A stretch of 64,000 nucleotides of DNA from Martelella sp. HB161492 (GTDB taxonomy: Bacteria; Pseudomonadota; Alphaproteobacteria; Rhizobiales; Rhizobiaceae), in assembly GCF_013184775.1 (NCBI RefSeq), contig NZ_JAATVV010000017.1, forward strand, positions 1 through 64,000. Direction: 5' to 3'. Below the pieces are notes generated by a model. That model saw nothing but the letters and a program-made list of their open reading frames with translations, was not told where the DNA came from and searched no databases. Of this stretch, positions 35,194 to 44,629 are shown one piece after another (position 1 is the first letter of the stretch; each line of letters starts with the position of its first letter). The position numbers and the translations under genes are program-made.

Positions 35194-35709
35194 TCAAAGC
35201 TTTTGCTGGCGCGCCACCTTGGTAAACTTGCGGATCACCCGGTCACGTTTCAGCCGCGACAGATAGTCGATGAACAGCACGCCGTCGAGATGATCCATCT
35301 CATGTTGCAGGCAGGTCGCAAGCAGGCCATCCGCCTCCACCTGCTGCTCCTTGCCGTCAAGATCCGTGTAGCGGACCGTGACCATGGCTGGCCGCTCGAC
35401 CTCGGCGAAGAAATCCGGAATCGAAAGGCAGCCTTCCTCGTAGACGGAGCGGTCGTCCGACATCGAAAGGATCGACGGGTTGATGAAGACCATCGGCTCC
35501 TTCTTGTTCTCGTCCTTGCTGACATCGAGAACCAGCATACGCCGCGGCACACCGACCTGAATGGCGGCCAGGCCAATGCCCGGCGCTTCATACATCGTCT
35601 CCAGCATGTCGCCGGCAAGCTTTTTCAGTTCATCATCGACCCGCTCCACAGGTGCTGAGACCTTGCGCAGTATCGGGTCAGGAAGAATAATCATGGGCTT
35701 TGTCGTCAT
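35194..35709 (-). CDS. def: Peptide deformylase
   Basis: A 171-residue Fe/Zn hydrolase that removes the N-formyl group from new proteins. All three motifs are present: [17 protein letters not shown] and QHEMDHLDG (HExxH). It is the first gene of the def-fmt-truA unit and is divergent from rmuC. Confidence 0.97.
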   Translation of the reverse strand: MTTKPMIILPDPILRKVSAPVERVDDELKKLAGDMLETMYEAPGIGLAAIQVGVPRRMLVLDVSKDENKKEPMVFINPSILSMSDDRSVYEEGCLSIPDFFAEVERPAMVTVRYTDLDGKEQQVEADGLLATCLQHEMDHLDGVLFIDYLSRLKRDRVIRKFTKVARQQKL

Positions 35710-35780
35710 GGCTCACCCCATAGCGCAAGTTTCGCTCTTGTGAAACGAAAAGATGATGAAGGGTCACAACAGGGCCGGCG

Positions 35781-35801
35781 AAATTGACCTTCCGTCAATT
35801 T
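35781..35801. promoter_or_regulatory. Inverted repeat in the def/rmuC divergent promoter region
   Basis: AAATTGAC-CTTCC-GTCAATTT is a perfect 8-base inverted repeat in the 138-base gap between divergent genes, containing TTGAC on both strands. It could be a regulator site or overlapping -35 elements. Confidence 0.4.
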
Positions 35802-35847
35802 GTTCATGATTTGATCTTCATCTTCCAGTAAAATCTGCTAGGCTGAC

Positions 35848-37047
35848 ATGATGGAACAAAGCACAAACACTTTCCTGACCGCTCTCACCGGCGCATTTGG
35901 TGGCGCCTTGCCGTTTGCTGTCGCGGTGATCGGCGTGCTGACGCTTGCTCTCAGCGTTTTCCTGTTTCTGGCCGGCAGGCGAAACCGATCCGGCCAGGAC
36001 CATGCACTTGCCGAGCAGCTGAACGGGCTGATGCGCAGCCAGATCGAGATGCAGGGGCGCATGGCAACCATGGCAGAACTGTTCGGCACCCGCCAGGCTG
36101 AGCTGAATCAGGCGCTCGGCAGCCGCCTTGACGGACTGTCGCAGCGGCTCGGCAGCTCGCTGAATGAGCAGACGCGCGCCACGCATGCCAATCTCGCCCG
36201 GCTGCAGGAACGTCTGGCCGTGATCGATGCGGCGCAGAACAACATTCAGTCGCTTGCCAAAGATGTCGTCGGACTGCAGGCCATTCTCTCCAACAAGCAG
36301 ACCCGCGGTGCCTTTGGCCAGTCGCGGATGGAAACCATCATCGCCGATGCCCTGCCGGCCGGCAGCTACCGGTTTCAGGCTGGTCTTTCCAATGGCACAC
36401 GCCCCGACTGCCTGATTTCCATGCCCAATGCCATGCCACCGCTGGTGATTGACGCCAAGTTTCCGCTTGAGGCCTGGAACGCCATGAATGATGCCGAAGA
36501 CGATATGGCCGTCCGGCAGGAGGCGCAGCGTTTTCGCCGGGATTTCGAGACCCATATCCGCGACATTGCGCAAAAATACCTGATCGCGGGCGAGACCCAG
36601 GATACAGCCTTTCTTTTCATCCCTTCCGAATCGATTTTTTCCGATGTCCACGAGCGATTCGAAGGTCTGGTGCAAAAGGCACATCAGGCGCGCGTCGTCA
36701 TCGTCTCGCCAACCCTTCTGCTGCTGTCGATCCAGGTGATCCAGGCGATGCTCAAGGACCAGCGGATGCGGGAACAGGCACATCTGATCCAGAGCGAGGT
36801 CGCCCATCTCCTCGGCGATCTTGGCCGCCTCAATGACCGCGTTGCCAAGCTGCAGAGCCATTTCGGGCAGGCACGGCAGGACGTCGAGCAGATCCAGATT
36901 TCATCGGCGAAGATCCTGCGCCGCGGCGAACGTATCGGCGGCCTCGAATTCGAAAAGAACGTGGATGGCGGCGACGAAGCGGCATCACCTTCAAACCCCT
37001 TGTCGGAGCAGGGAAAACTGAAGCTGCGCATCGTTGAGGAGGATTGA
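35848..37047 (+). CDS. rmuC: DNA recombination protein RmuC homologue
   Basis: A 399-residue protein with an N-terminal membrane anchor (about 17-40), a long coiled-coil region (45-150) and the RmuC nuclease-like domain (about 155-340) containing LPPLVIDAKFPLEAW-type and FIPSESIF motifs. RmuC limits DNA inversions at short inverted repeats and belongs to the PD-(D/E)XK nuclease superfamily. It is divergent from def, a linkage I recall as common in rhizobia. Confidence 0.92.
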   Translation: MMEQSTNTFLTALTGAFGGALPFAVAVIGVLTLALSVFLFLAGRRNRSGQDHALAEQLNGLMRSQIEMQGRMATMAELFGTRQAELNQALGSRLDGLSQRLGSSLNEQTRATHANLARLQERLAVIDAAQNNIQSLAKDVVGLQAILSNKQTRGAFGQSRMETIIADALPAGSYRFQAGLSNGTRPDCLISMPNAMPPLVIDAKFPLEAWNAMNDAEDDMAVRQEAQRFRRDFETHIRDIAQKYLIAGETQDTAFLFIPSESIFSDVHERFEGLVQKAHQARVVIVSPTLLLLSIQVIQAMLKDQRMREQAHLIQSEVAHLLGDLGRLNDRVAKLQSHFGQARQDVEQIQISSAKILRRGERIGGLEFEKNVDGGDEAASPSNPLSEQGKLKLRIVEED

Positions 37048-37173
37048 GCTGCAGCACCATCATCGCAATCTGGACAGATGCCTGCCAATCGGCCATTGAT
37101 GGCGGCATCCATGCAGCGGCCCGCTCTCATTGCCAGGCGCCGCGCCTAACGACCTTCGATGAAAGGACGCGCG

Positions 37174-38073
37174 ATGATCACTGTCTTCGGTTCCATCAAT
37201 ATGGACCTGATCGCCACCACAGACAGGTTGCCCGAGCCAGGCGAAACCGTGACCGGCAAGAGCTTCTACACCGCTCAGGGGGGCAAGGGCGCCAACCAGG
37301 CACTTGCTGCCGCCCGGGCCGGTGCGACGGTCAGGATGGCAGGGGCCGTCGGAACGGACGAATTCGCAGACGCTGCGACCGCCCTTCTGGCTGATGCAGG
37401 CGTCGATCTTTCGGCAACCAAACATGTCGCCGGCCCCACGGGCACGGCAATGATCCTGGTTGGCGGCGATGGAGAGAATGTCATCGTCATCAATGCCGCC
37501 GCGAATGGCACGCTGACGCAAGACGATGCACTGGCAGCGGTCAACGCCATGGCGCCCGGCGATACGCTGCTTCTTCAGCTCGAGATCCCGGCCGCGTCAA
37601 TTCGCACAGCCCTGGCAGCCGCACGCGACAAGGGCATCAGGACCGTCCTCAACACCGCCCCGCTGACGGCCGAGGCTGCCGAGCTTGGCCGCCTGGCCGA
37701 TATCGTCATTGCCAATGAAACGGAATTCGAGCTTCTGACCGGAGCCGATGCGCTTGGCAGCGAAGGTCGGATCAACGTGCTGAAATCCTATCACGATGAA
37801 ACCGGCCAGACCGTGGTGATCACGCTTGGGGCCGAAGGCGTCATCGCCATGGAAAATGGCGTTTTTCATCGTATTGACAGCATGAAGATCGAGGCCGTGG
37901 ACACGGTTGGCGCCGGCGATACCTTCTGCGGCTATCTTGCCGCCGGCCTCGATGCCGGTCTCGACTTTGCCGCCGCGGCGCACCGTGCCGCCATTGCCGG
38001 AGCACTGGCCTGCCTGAAGCCCGGCGCCCAGCCCTCAATACCGGTCGCGAGCGACATCGACGCACGGCTCTGA
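37174..38073 (+). CDS. rbsK: Ribokinase
   Basis: A 299-residue PfkB-family kinase that phosphorylates D-ribose. GSINMDLI near the N-terminus, the first signature GGKGANQALAAARAGA and the second signature DTVGAGDTFCGYLAAGL with catalytic Asp are intact. ATG 37174 is chosen over an upstream ATG because AAAGGA lies eight bases ahead and it fits the family start. Next to a nucleoside hydrolase gene, suggesting salvage of ribose from nucleosides. Confidence 0.93.
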   Translation: MITVFGSINMDLIATTDRLPEPGETVTGKSFYTAQGGKGANQALAAARAGATVRMAGAVGTDEFADAATALLADAGVDLSATKHVAGPTGTAMILVGGDGENVIVINAAANGTLTQDDALAAVNAMAPGDTLLLQLEIPAASIRTALAAARDKGIRTVLNTAPLTAEAAELGRLADIVIANETEFELLTGADALGSEGRINVLKSYHDETGQTVVITLGAEGVIAMENGVFHRIDSMKIEAVDTVGAGDTFCGYLAAGLDAGLDFAAAAHRAAIAGALACLKPGAQPSIPVASDIDARL

Positions 38074-38261
38074 AGCCGCAAGCGCGGTTCGGGGTGCTGG
38101 ATCAGATCGCCCCCCCCATGCCCCATCTGTCCTGACCACATGAACCTCTTGAGCCTCACCTCGCGCCGGTCGGATTATGCCCTGGCGCCAAAAAGAAACC
38201 GGCGCTTTTCGCCGGTTTCGTTGTCTCGGTCCACAGCGCCTCGCGCGACTGCGGCAAATAA

Positions 38262-38325
38262 GCCGATGCGTAGATTCAACAAGATAGAGAGTCCCGGTGC
38301 GTCCAGAAGGACACACGGCGCTCTA
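38262..38325 (-). repeat. Mosaic palindromic repeat, copy B
   Basis: Plus strand GCCGATGCGTAGATTCAAC then AAGATAGAGAGTCCCGGTGC, GTCC, AGAAGGAC and ACACGGCGCTCTA, matching 52692-52754 of copy A except at a few bases. The first palindrome is truncated to its right arm. Its last three bases form the stop codon of the nucleoside hydrolase gene. One edge reads CTATAG rather than CTAG. Confidence 0.85.
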
Positions 38326-39267
38326 TAGCCGCGCCAGACGCTCGGTCAGCAGCGCGAAGAAGCCATCGGCATCGGCCTTGCCGATAACCGTGGCGTTCGG
38401 CTTGCGATCGGTGACCTTCCACCAGTCGACGACCGTTGCTCCAAGCGTCAGTTCAGACTGGGTCTCGATCGCGACATTGCAAAAACGACCGGAGAAAAGT
38501 TCCGGCTTGAGCAGATAGGCAATCACCGACGGGTCATGCAGCGGTCCGCCGTCGGAACCATATTTCTCGACATCGAAGCGCTCGTAGAACAGCAGCATCT
38601 CCGCCATTGCCGTCGCAGCCGGCCGGCCGATAGCGGCAATCTTGTCAACACGGGACTTGAGGCAGAGCAACTGATGGGTCACATCAAGCGGCATCATCAC
38701 CAGCGGTACCCCCGCCGAAAAGACAATATCGGCAGCCTCGGGGTCGACATAGATGTTGAACTCGGCGGCGGGCGTGATATTGCCGCCTTCAAAATAGCCG
38801 CCGCCCATCAACACGATTTCCTGAACCCGTTCGACAATGTCGGGTGCCTTTTTGAAGGCGGTGGCGATGTTTGTCAGCGGCCCCAGCGGGCAAAGCGTTA
38901 CCGTACCGGCGGGTTCGTTCCGCAGCGTCTCGATGATGAAATCCACCGCATGCTGTGGCTGAAGCGGCATGGTCGGCTCGGCCAGATCCGGTCCATCGAG
39001 CCCGGTCTTGCCATGGACATGTTCCGCCGTGACCAGCGGGCGGGCAATCGGCCGGTCGCAGCCGGCGAAGACGGGCACATCGCTACGCCCGGCAAGCTCG
39101 GCGATGATACGGGCGTTGCGCTCGGTCAGACTGAGCGGAACGTTACCGGCGACGGCGGTAATGCCGAGCACGCAAATGTCCTCGGGACTGGCGAGTGCCA
39201 GCAGAATTGCGGCTGCATCGTCCTGTCCGGGATCGGTATCGATGATGATATTACGGGCCTTGCTCAT
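38323..39267 (-). CDS. Ribonucleoside hydrolase (inosine/uridine-preferring type)
   Basis: A 314-residue nucleoside hydrolase that splits ribonucleosides into base and ribose. The calcium-binding Asp cluster DTDPGQDDAAAI begins near residue 10; LCPLGPLTN and HDPSVIAYL complete the site. ATG 39267 has AAGGAACCC upstream; the longer frame is rejected. Convergent with ribokinase, consistent with nucleoside catabolism. Its TAG stop is supplied by the mosaic repeat. Confidence 0.92.
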   Translation of the reverse strand: MSKARNIIIDTDPGQDDAAAILLALASPEDICVLGITAVAGNVPLSLTERNARIIAELAGRSDVPVFAGCDRPIARPLVTAEHVHGKTGLDGPDLAEPTMPLQPQHAVDFIIETLRNEPAGTVTLCPLGPLTNIATAFKKAPDIVERVQEIVLMGGGYFEGGNITPAAEFNIYVDPEAADIVFSAGVPLVMMPLDVTHQLLCLKSRVDKIAAIGRPAATAMAEMLLFYERFDVEKYGSDGGPLHDPSVIAYLLKPELFSGRFCNVAIETQSELTLGATVVDWWKVTDRKPNATVIGKADADGFFALLTERLARL

Positions 39268-39435
39268 GGGTTCCTTCTTTTTCTTGAGGAGCTGCGGCTG
39301 ATTGCCATTGATGAAAAAACAAGGCTTGGAGCCTGCCACAATTCTTGTCAAGCTGCCATGCGGCTGGGTGGGACGGTCAGGGCTTGCGATCCGGATCCGA
39401 AAAAACCATATGGTCGACAGTCAAAGGAAGTGAAG

Positions 39436-39834
39436 ATGGCACGCATAGATCTCAGACTCGACCCGCTTGATATGACCAGCGAGATGCTTGCTGCGCTGTC
39501 GCGCGGCAGCGGCGGCTACCCCCCCTTCGACATCGAATATCTGCATGGCGCAGGCGCCTATCTGCGCATCACGGTCGCCGTGGCGGGTTTCGAGGCGGAA
39601 GAGCTGGATGTCACGACGGAAGGGCATCAGCTGGTGATCCGCGGCAGCCAGGACGACAAGCCTGATGGCGACTTTCTCTATCGCGGCATCGCCGGGCGGC
39701 AGTTCCGGCGGATTTTTCTTCTGACAGAGGCCATGGAAGTCACCCGCGCAAGCCTGCAAAACGGTCTTCTCGCCATAGAAATCGCGCGCCGCCCCGCAGA
39801 CGTACGGAAAATTAACATTTCCGTTTCAGATTAA
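39436..39834 (+). CDS. Hsp20-family small heat shock protein
   Basis: About 132 residues with an alpha-crystallin domain (about 30-125): YLRITVAVAGFEAEELDVTTEG, a variable loop and LQNGLLAIEIAR near the C-terminus. ATP-independent holdase chaperone. The I-x-I-type tail appears as INISV. Ribosome-binding site AAAGGAAGTGAAG is strong. The next gene encodes a DUF1150 protein, a pairing common in alphaproteobacteria. No ROSE-type thermosensor was evident by eye. Confidence 0.92.
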   Translation: MARIDLRLDPLDMTSEMLAALSRGSGGYPPFDIEYLHGAGAYLRITVAVAGFEAEELDVTTEGHQLVIRGSQDDKPDGDFLYRGIAGRQFRRIFLLTEAMEVTRASLQNGLLAIEIARRPADVRKINISVSD

Positions 39835-39897
39835 GGTTAATCGCGGCTAAAGCCTGAAACAGCCGCGCAGACAATGCCTGATGCGCCGGAGAATGAC

Positions 39898-40155
39898 ATG
39901 AGCCTCAAGATTGCCGACTGGTCCCGAGATCCAGAGATTTTTGCAGCACTCGGCAATGGTGAATTATGCTACTTCCGCCAGCTCGGCCGCAGCGAGGCGC
40001 TGGCAAGCTTTCCTGAAGCCGTGAATATCCGTGCCGATGCCACGCTCTGGGCGCTGTTTGCCGCCGATGGAACGCCGCTGCTTCTCACCGAGAACCGCGC
40101 CAGCATCTTCTTCAAGGCCATGGAAGACGATATCCGCACCGTCACGCTGCACTGA
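39898..40155 (+). CDS. DUF1150-family protein
   Basis: An 85-residue protein with LCYFRQLGRSEA, LWALFAADGTPLLLTENR and a C-terminal acidic helix, typical of DUF1150. ATG 39898 with GGAGA five bases upstream is preferred to an ATG eight codons earlier. Located 63 bases after the Hsp20 gene and probably expressed with it. Function unknown. Confidence 0.88.
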   Translation: MSLKIADWSRDPEIFAALGNGELCYFRQLGRSEALASFPEAVNIRADATLWALFAADGTPLLLTENRASIFFKAMEDDIRTVTLH

Positions 40156-40172
40156 ACGGAAGCAACCGTTTT
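40153..40172 (+). terminator. Weak terminator after the DUF1150 gene
   Basis: AACGG-AAGCAA-CCGTT followed by TTTCT directly after the stop codon. The stem is only five pairs. Confidence 0.4.
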
Positions 40173-40174
40173 TC

Positions 40175-40882
40175 TCACACCTTCAAAAAGGTCAGATAGG
40201 CGCTTTTGCGGCCTTCACGGCGTGCCTTTGCCTCGTAACGCGTCGACGGCCAGTTGTCATAGGGTGACGTCCAGTCCTGCGCCTCACGCGCCTGCCAGGC
40301 AAAACCGCCATGCTTTCGGCAATGGAGCAGCGTCCAGTTGACATAGGTATCGATATCGGAAGCGAAACAGAAGCGCCCGCCGGGCTTCAACACCCGATGG
40401 AACCGGTCGAGATTGGCTGCGGAGACAAAACGGCGCTTCCAGTGTTTCTTCTTCGGCCAGGGATCGGGATAGAGAAGATCAATGTGATCAACACTGCCGT
40501 CCGGCATCCAGTCCAGCACTTCGACCGCATCATCGTCATGCAGGCGGATATTGGTCAGCCCCTGCTGCTCGATCGTGCCGAGCAGCTTGGCCATCGAATT
40601 GACGAAGGGCTCAACGCCGATGAAACCGGTATGCGCAAACTCGGCGGCGCGGTGGGCAAGATGCTCTCCGCCGCCGAAACCGATCTCAAGCCGGATCTGA
40701 GTGGTGCCTTCGGGGAAAAGAGCCCTCAGGTCATCAGGCGCATCGGACGCGAGATCCAGCGCGAAATGCGGCAGCATCTCCTCCAGATTATGCGCCTGAC
40801 GGGCGCGCAGGGGCTTGCCCTTGCGCCGCCCGAAAAAGGCCTTGCCCTGGCGGTCACCAAACTCGGCTTCGTCCGTCATCAT
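40175..40882 (-). CDS. trmB: tRNA (guanine-N7-)-methyltransferase
   Basis: A 235-residue SAM-dependent enzyme that makes m7G46 in tRNA. SAM-binding motif [15 protein letters not shown] near 84-98 and the TrmB signature [17 protein letters not shown] near 156-172 are intact. It lies ten bases downstream of metK, which makes its SAM cofactor, and is probably co-transcribed. Confidence 0.96.
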   Translation of the reverse strand: MMTDEAEFGDRQGKAFFGRRKGKPLRARQAHNLEEMLPHFALDLASDAPDDLRALFPEGTTQIRLEIGFGGGEHLAHRAAEFAHTGFIGVEPFVNSMAKLLGTIEQQGLTNIRLHDDDAVEVLDWMPDGSVDHIDLLYPDPWPKKKHWKRRFVSAANLDRFHRVLKPGGRFCFASDIDTYVNWTLLHCRKHGGFAWQAREAQDWTSPYDNWPSTRYEAKARREGRKSAYLTFLKV

Positions 40883-40891
40883 CCGTGTCCG

Positions 40892-42130
40892 TCAGCTCTT
40901 CAGTGCAAGCTTCAGCGGTTTGACCAGATCAAGCTTCTCCCAGGAGAAGGAGCCGTCGCGGCCGGCCTTGCGGCCGAAATGGCCATAGGCGGATGTTTTA
41001 GCATAGATCGGCTTGTTCAGCGACAGGTGACGGCGGATACCCGATGGCGACAGATCCATGACCTGACGGATCGCCTTCTCGACCGCATCCTCATCCACCT
41101 TGCCTGTGTCGTGAAGGTCGACATAGACCGACAGCGGCTGCGCCACGCCAATGGCATAGGAAAGCTGAATGGTGCATTTGTCTGCAAGCCCTGCAGCAAC
41201 GACATTCTTGGCAAGATAACGCGCCGCATAGGCCGCCGAACGGTCGACCTTGGTCGTATCCTTGCCCGAGAAGGCACCGCCGCCATGAGGAGCAGCGCCG
41301 CCATAGGTATCGACAATGATCTTGCGGCCCGTCAGGCCGGCATCACCATCAGGACCGCCAATGACGAATTTGCCGGTCGGGTTGACATACCAGACACAGT
41401 CTTCGGCAATTGGCAGGTCCGCCAGCGCTTCGCGGATATAGGGTTCGACAACGCTGCGGACCTTGGCTGAATCCCAGCTCTCATCGAGATGCTGCGTCGA
41501 CAGAACGATGGAAACGGCCTCGCTCGGCTTGCCATCGACGTAACGGACCGTGACCTGGCTCTTGGCGTCGGGTCCAAGCTTGGCAACTTCGCCCTCGCCG
41601 GCCTTGCGGGCATCGGCAAGGGTCTGCAGGATACGGTGCGAATAATAGATCGGCGCCGGCATCAGCTCCGGCGTTTCGCGGCAGGCAAAGCCGAACATGA
41701 TGCCCTGGTCGCCGGCACCTTCATCGCCCTGGCGGTCAGAAGCATTGTCGACGCCTTGTGCGATATGGGCGGACTGGGCATGCAGCAGCACGTCAATGCG
41801 CACATTCTTCCAGTGGAAGCCATCCTGTTCATAGCCGATATTGCGGATCGCCCGTCGTGCCGCCGACTTGAATCGCGACGGATTGACGACCTCGTTGCCA
41901 TTCTTGTCTTTCTTCATCAGACTTTCGGGCAGACGAACCTCGCCGGCAATCACAACGCGGTTGGTGGTGGCCAGCGTCTCGCAGGCAATGCGCACTTTCC
42001 AGGGATCGACGCCTGTCTTGGTGGCTTCGCGATATACGAGATCGACTATCTCGTCTGAAATGCGGTCACAGACCTTGTCCGGATGCCCTTCGGAGACGGA
42101 TTCACTGGTAAAGAGATAATTGCTGCGCAT
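40892..42130 (-). CDS. metK: S-adenosylmethionine synthetase
   Basis: A 412-residue enzyme that makes SAM from methionine and [17 protein letters not shown] near the N-terminus, [10 protein letters not shown] and the P-loop-like GGGAFSGKD are present, with [15 protein letters not shown] near the end. ATG 42130 gives the usual start [12 protein letters not shown]; the upstream extension of 22 codons is rejected. Located between praR and trmB. Confidence 0.97.
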   Translation of the reverse strand: MRSNYLFTSESVSEGHPDKVCDRISDEIVDLVYREATKTGVDPWKVRIACETLATTNRVVIAGEVRLPESLMKKDKNGNEVVNPSRFKSAARRAIRNIGYEQDGFHWKNVRIDVLLHAQSAHIAQGVDNASDRQGDEGAGDQGIMFGFACRETPELMPAPIYYSHRILQTLADARKAGEGEVAKLGPDAKSQVTVRYVDGKPSEAVSIVLSTQHLDESWDSAKVRSVVEPYIREALADLPIAEDCVWYVNPTGKFVIGGPDGDAGLTGRKIIVDTYGGAAPHGGGAFSGKDTTKVDRSAAYAARYLAKNVVAAGLADKCTIQLSYAIGVAQPLSVYVDLHDTGKVDEDAVEKAIRQVMDLSPSGIRRHLSLNKPIYAKTSAYGHFGRKAGRDGSFSWEKLDLVKPLKLALKS

Positions 42131-42281
42131 CGGGATTCCCCACATAGAAATTAGCTTGATTTTGTTAGACACTTCACCAGCAAATGACAAGGACACAACA
42201 ATATAAATATGTCTTTATGCGGATAAGCAGCCTTGCTGTGAACGCATGGCTCACCGCGGAAATGCGGCGTCCCGAAACGCA

Positions 42282-42307
42282 AAAAGGCAGCCCGGAGGCT
42301 GCCTTTT
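42282..42307 (-). terminator. Terminator of praR
   Basis: AAAAGGCAGCC and GGCTGCCTTTT form an 11-base-pair stem around CGGA, with further T on the minus strand, 21 bases after the praR stop and upstream of metK. Confidence 0.88.
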
Positions 42308-42327
42308 CGCAATGATATCCGATTAAC

Positions 42328-42741
42328 TCACTCTGCCTCTGCGGCCAGAGATTTGACGAGGTCGACCAGTCTGCGGCGCACTTTCGGATCATTGATCTTG
42401 ACGAAAGCGCGGTTGAGCTGCAGCCCTTCGGAGGACGACAGGAAGTCGACCACATAGCTGGAGCTCGACGCTTCTGCCATACCGGTGGCAGCGCCTGAGC
42501 GCTCACCCGGTGCGTCTTCGAAGAAGAAGGATACCGGGACGTTCAAGATCGTCGAGATGTTCTGAAGACGGCTGGCACCAACACGGTTGGTTCCCTTCTC
42601 GTACTTCTGAATTTGCTGAAAGGTAATCCCCAGGCTTTCACCAAGTTTTTCTTGGCTCATGCCCAGCATGGTACGGCGCAACCTGATCCGACTCCCGACA
42701 TGAATGTCGATCGGGTTCGGCTTCTTTTTGTTTTCTGTCAT
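42328..42741 (-). CDS. praR: XRE-family regulator PraR/PhrR
   Basis: A 137-residue regulator with an N-terminal helix-turn-helix (VGSRIRLRRTMLGMSQEKLG, then ESLGITFQQIQKYEKGTNRV) and a C-terminal region that ends RRRLVDLVKSLAAEAE. The rhizobial homologue PraR (PhrR) represses quorum-sensing and biofilm genes and was first described next to the acid-tolerance gene actA/lnt, exactly the context here. ATG 42741 has AGGAACAAAA ahead of it. Its promoter contains palindromes that suggest autoregulation. Confidence 0.87.
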   Translation of the reverse strand: MTENKKKPNPIDIHVGSRIRLRRTMLGMSQEKLGESLGITFQQIQKYEKGTNRVGASRLQNISTILNVPVSFFFEDAPGERSGAATGMAEASSSSYVVDFLSSSEGLQLNRAFVKINDPKVRRRLVDLVKSLAAEAE

Positions 42742-42853
42742 TTTTGTTCCTATTCTCATTAACCCATCGCCACACCAGGCCTGCCGCTTCACAGAGTGAT
42801 TTTACAACCATCGGATTTTAGCATTGCAGGCCCGACGAGAATGCCAAGGCAGC

Positions 42854-42884
42854 CCACTATGCAATTTTAGGGTATAGTGGTCAA
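42854..42884 (-). promoter_or_regulatory. praR promoter with overlapping operator
   Basis: On the minus strand TTGACC (42884-42879) and CATAGT (42861-42856) are 17 bases apart. An inverted repeat CCACTAT/ATAGTGG (42854-42860 and 42874-42880) overlaps both hexamers exactly, as expected of an autorepressor site. Confidence 0.6.
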
Positions 42885-42904
42885 TTGTGGAGGATTTCCA
42901 AAAC

Positions 42905-42922
42905 CATTACGTGAATGTAATG
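42905..42922. promoter_or_regulatory. Palindrome upstream of the praR promoter
   Basis: CATTAC-GTGAAT-GTAATG, a perfect 6-base inverted repeat about 21 bases upstream of the -35 hexamer. It could be a second regulator site. Confidence 0.4.
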
Positions 42923-42990
42923 TTTTTCCTCGTGCCGCTTTAGTCCGACCTTTTACGCGCTAGAGAACAGAAAACTCGCAATGAATCAAC

Positions 42991-44496
42991 CTAGGGTATG
43001 AAAACCGCAACGTCAAGGTAGCCTTTTTCCCCGAAGGACAACCGGCCAACGGTTCTACCATAGGCATCAACCACCGCTGAAACACCGTTTTCACCGACGC
43101 GAATCAGCGGCTTTCCTGCAGCCACAGCCTGTAAACGGGCCTCGGCAAAGTGCTGAAATGGGCCAGGTGTCCCTGAAAACCAGCTGTCAAAACTGACATT
43201 GAGAAGCGCGTCTGACAGGCCGGACTGCGCACCAACTATGCCGGGAAAAATGGCTTCATAGCAGACAAGCGGGAAAAGCGTCGTCCCATCTGGAAGCAAC
43301 AGAAGGTTGCGTTCAACCCCTGGCACGTAATTACCCGCAATCGTTGAAAAAAAAGTGAGCCCGAGTGCCTTCAGCGTCTTCGCAAAGGGTAGATACTCAC
43401 CGAACGGGACCAGATGAACCTTGTCAGATGCCGAAACGATCTGACCATCATCATTCAGAACGACGATGGAATTGTGAAATTGCGGCGCACCATCCCCATC
43501 ACGACCGGCAAAGCGCGTCGCCCCGGTGATCAGGGTTTGCCCTGATTTCAGCATCTCGCCGATCGCCGTGCGTGCATCCGCCCGATCGTCGATCAGAAAG
43601 GGCAGCGCGGTCTCAGGCCAGACGATGATGTCAGGCGCCCGTGACGCACCTCTTGGCGGTGCGGAGGACAAAGCGATCAGCGCGGAAAAGGCCGCCTGCT
43701 GCCCCTCGAGACTGCCCCAGCTCGCAAGATCGCTGGCCGGCTGAACCAGCCGCACGATGGTTTCCTTTCCCGGCGGCGATGCCGGCGCATTCCAGAGACG
43801 GATGCCGCCATAGGCGATATCGGCCACGAAAAGAGCAAGCGCCACAGAGAAGACCAGATAGCGCCGCTCAAGCCACATCAATGGCGCGGCAAAGACAACC
43901 ACACAGAGGGCGCTCAGTCCGAAAAGTCCGACGATATGCACGGATTGCATGAGAAGCGGCACAGGAACAGCCGTGTAGGCAAGCGCATTCCAGGGAAAGC
44001 CTGTGAAAACATGGCCCCTGAGCCATTCTCCAAGCCCGATCGCCAGCGCCAGCGCCAGAAAACGCAGACTGCGCCAGCGGAACAACGGCGCCGCCAGCGC
44101 CAGCGCAAGTCCGTAATAGAGCGCAAGATAGGTAGGAAAACCGAGAACGGCAAAGGGAATGGCCCAGGCGAAGTGCACGGCATCCTGCAGCAGTGCGGCA
44201 GCCAGCCACCAGAGGCCAAGAACAAAGTAGCCGAAACCGAAACACCAGCCAGCGGCAAAGCCGCGCTTGACGGCGCTGAAGCCGGTGCGCGCGCCGATGA
44301 AGCCGTCAGCCAGAAGAAATAGCGCCGGGACAGTGACAAACATCACCGGAGAAAGGCCAAAAGGCGCAAGCGCAAATGTCGACAGCCCCCCGCAGGCCAT
44401 CAGCGCCAGCGCCTGAGCACGTCCGCTCAGCCGCCCGACTCTTTCCCGAAGCTTCAGCAACAGGCTCGGATCATTCGTGATGGCGTTGTCAGGCAT
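42991..44496 (-). CDS. lnt: Apolipoprotein N-acyltransferase
   Basis: About 501 residues from ATG 44496; ATGs or GTGs further upstream are also open and none has a clear ribosome-binding site. Five or six N-terminal membrane segments are followed by a nitrilase-type domain with the catalytic Glu in WPETALPF, Lys in DKVHLVPFGEYLPF and Cys in PLVCYEAIFPG. It adds the third acyl chain to outer-membrane lipoproteins. The rhizobial gene is also known as actA, needed for acid tolerance. Confidence 0.94.
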   Translation of the reverse strand: MPDNAITNDPSLLLKLRERVGRLSGRAQALALMACGGLSTFALAPFGLSPVMFVTVPALFLLADGFIGARTGFSAVKRGFAAGWCFGFGYFVLGLWWLAAALLQDAVHFAWAIPFAVLGFPTYLALYYGLALALAAPLFRWRSLRFLALALAIGLGEWLRGHVFTGFPWNALAYTAVPVPLLMQSVHIVGLFGLSALCVVVFAAPLMWLERRYLVFSVALALFVADIAYGGIRLWNAPASPPGKETIVRLVQPASDLASWGSLEGQQAAFSALIALSSAPPRGASRAPDIIVWPETALPFLIDDRADARTAIGEMLKSGQTLITGATRFAGRDGDGAPQFHNSIVVLNDDGQIVSASDKVHLVPFGEYLPFAKTLKALGLTFFSTIAGNYVPGVERNLLLLPDGTTLFPLVCYEAIFPGIVGAQSGLSDALLNVSFDSWFSGTPGPFQHFAEARLQAVAAGKPLIRVGENGVSAVVDAYGRTVGRLSFGEKGYLDVAVFIP

Positions 44497-44629
44497 CGGC
44501 GCGCACTCATTCATCAGATTTGCCGGGACACCGCGAAGCGACCGACTTTCCCGCTTCAGGACACGAAAGCCAGCGCCCGGCACAACTGCCGGCGCTGGCT
44601 TCCTCTATGCTGGAAGACGCGGCAGATGC

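Noticed and set aside
42131-42281. SAM-responsive riboswitch upstream of metK
   Set aside because: SAM-II and SAM/SAH conserved cores were looked for by eye and not found. A covariance-model search would decide.
42957-42994. Two CTAG sites around the lnt stop as another mosaic repeat
   Set aside because: The 30 bases between them do not match any module of the repeat family.
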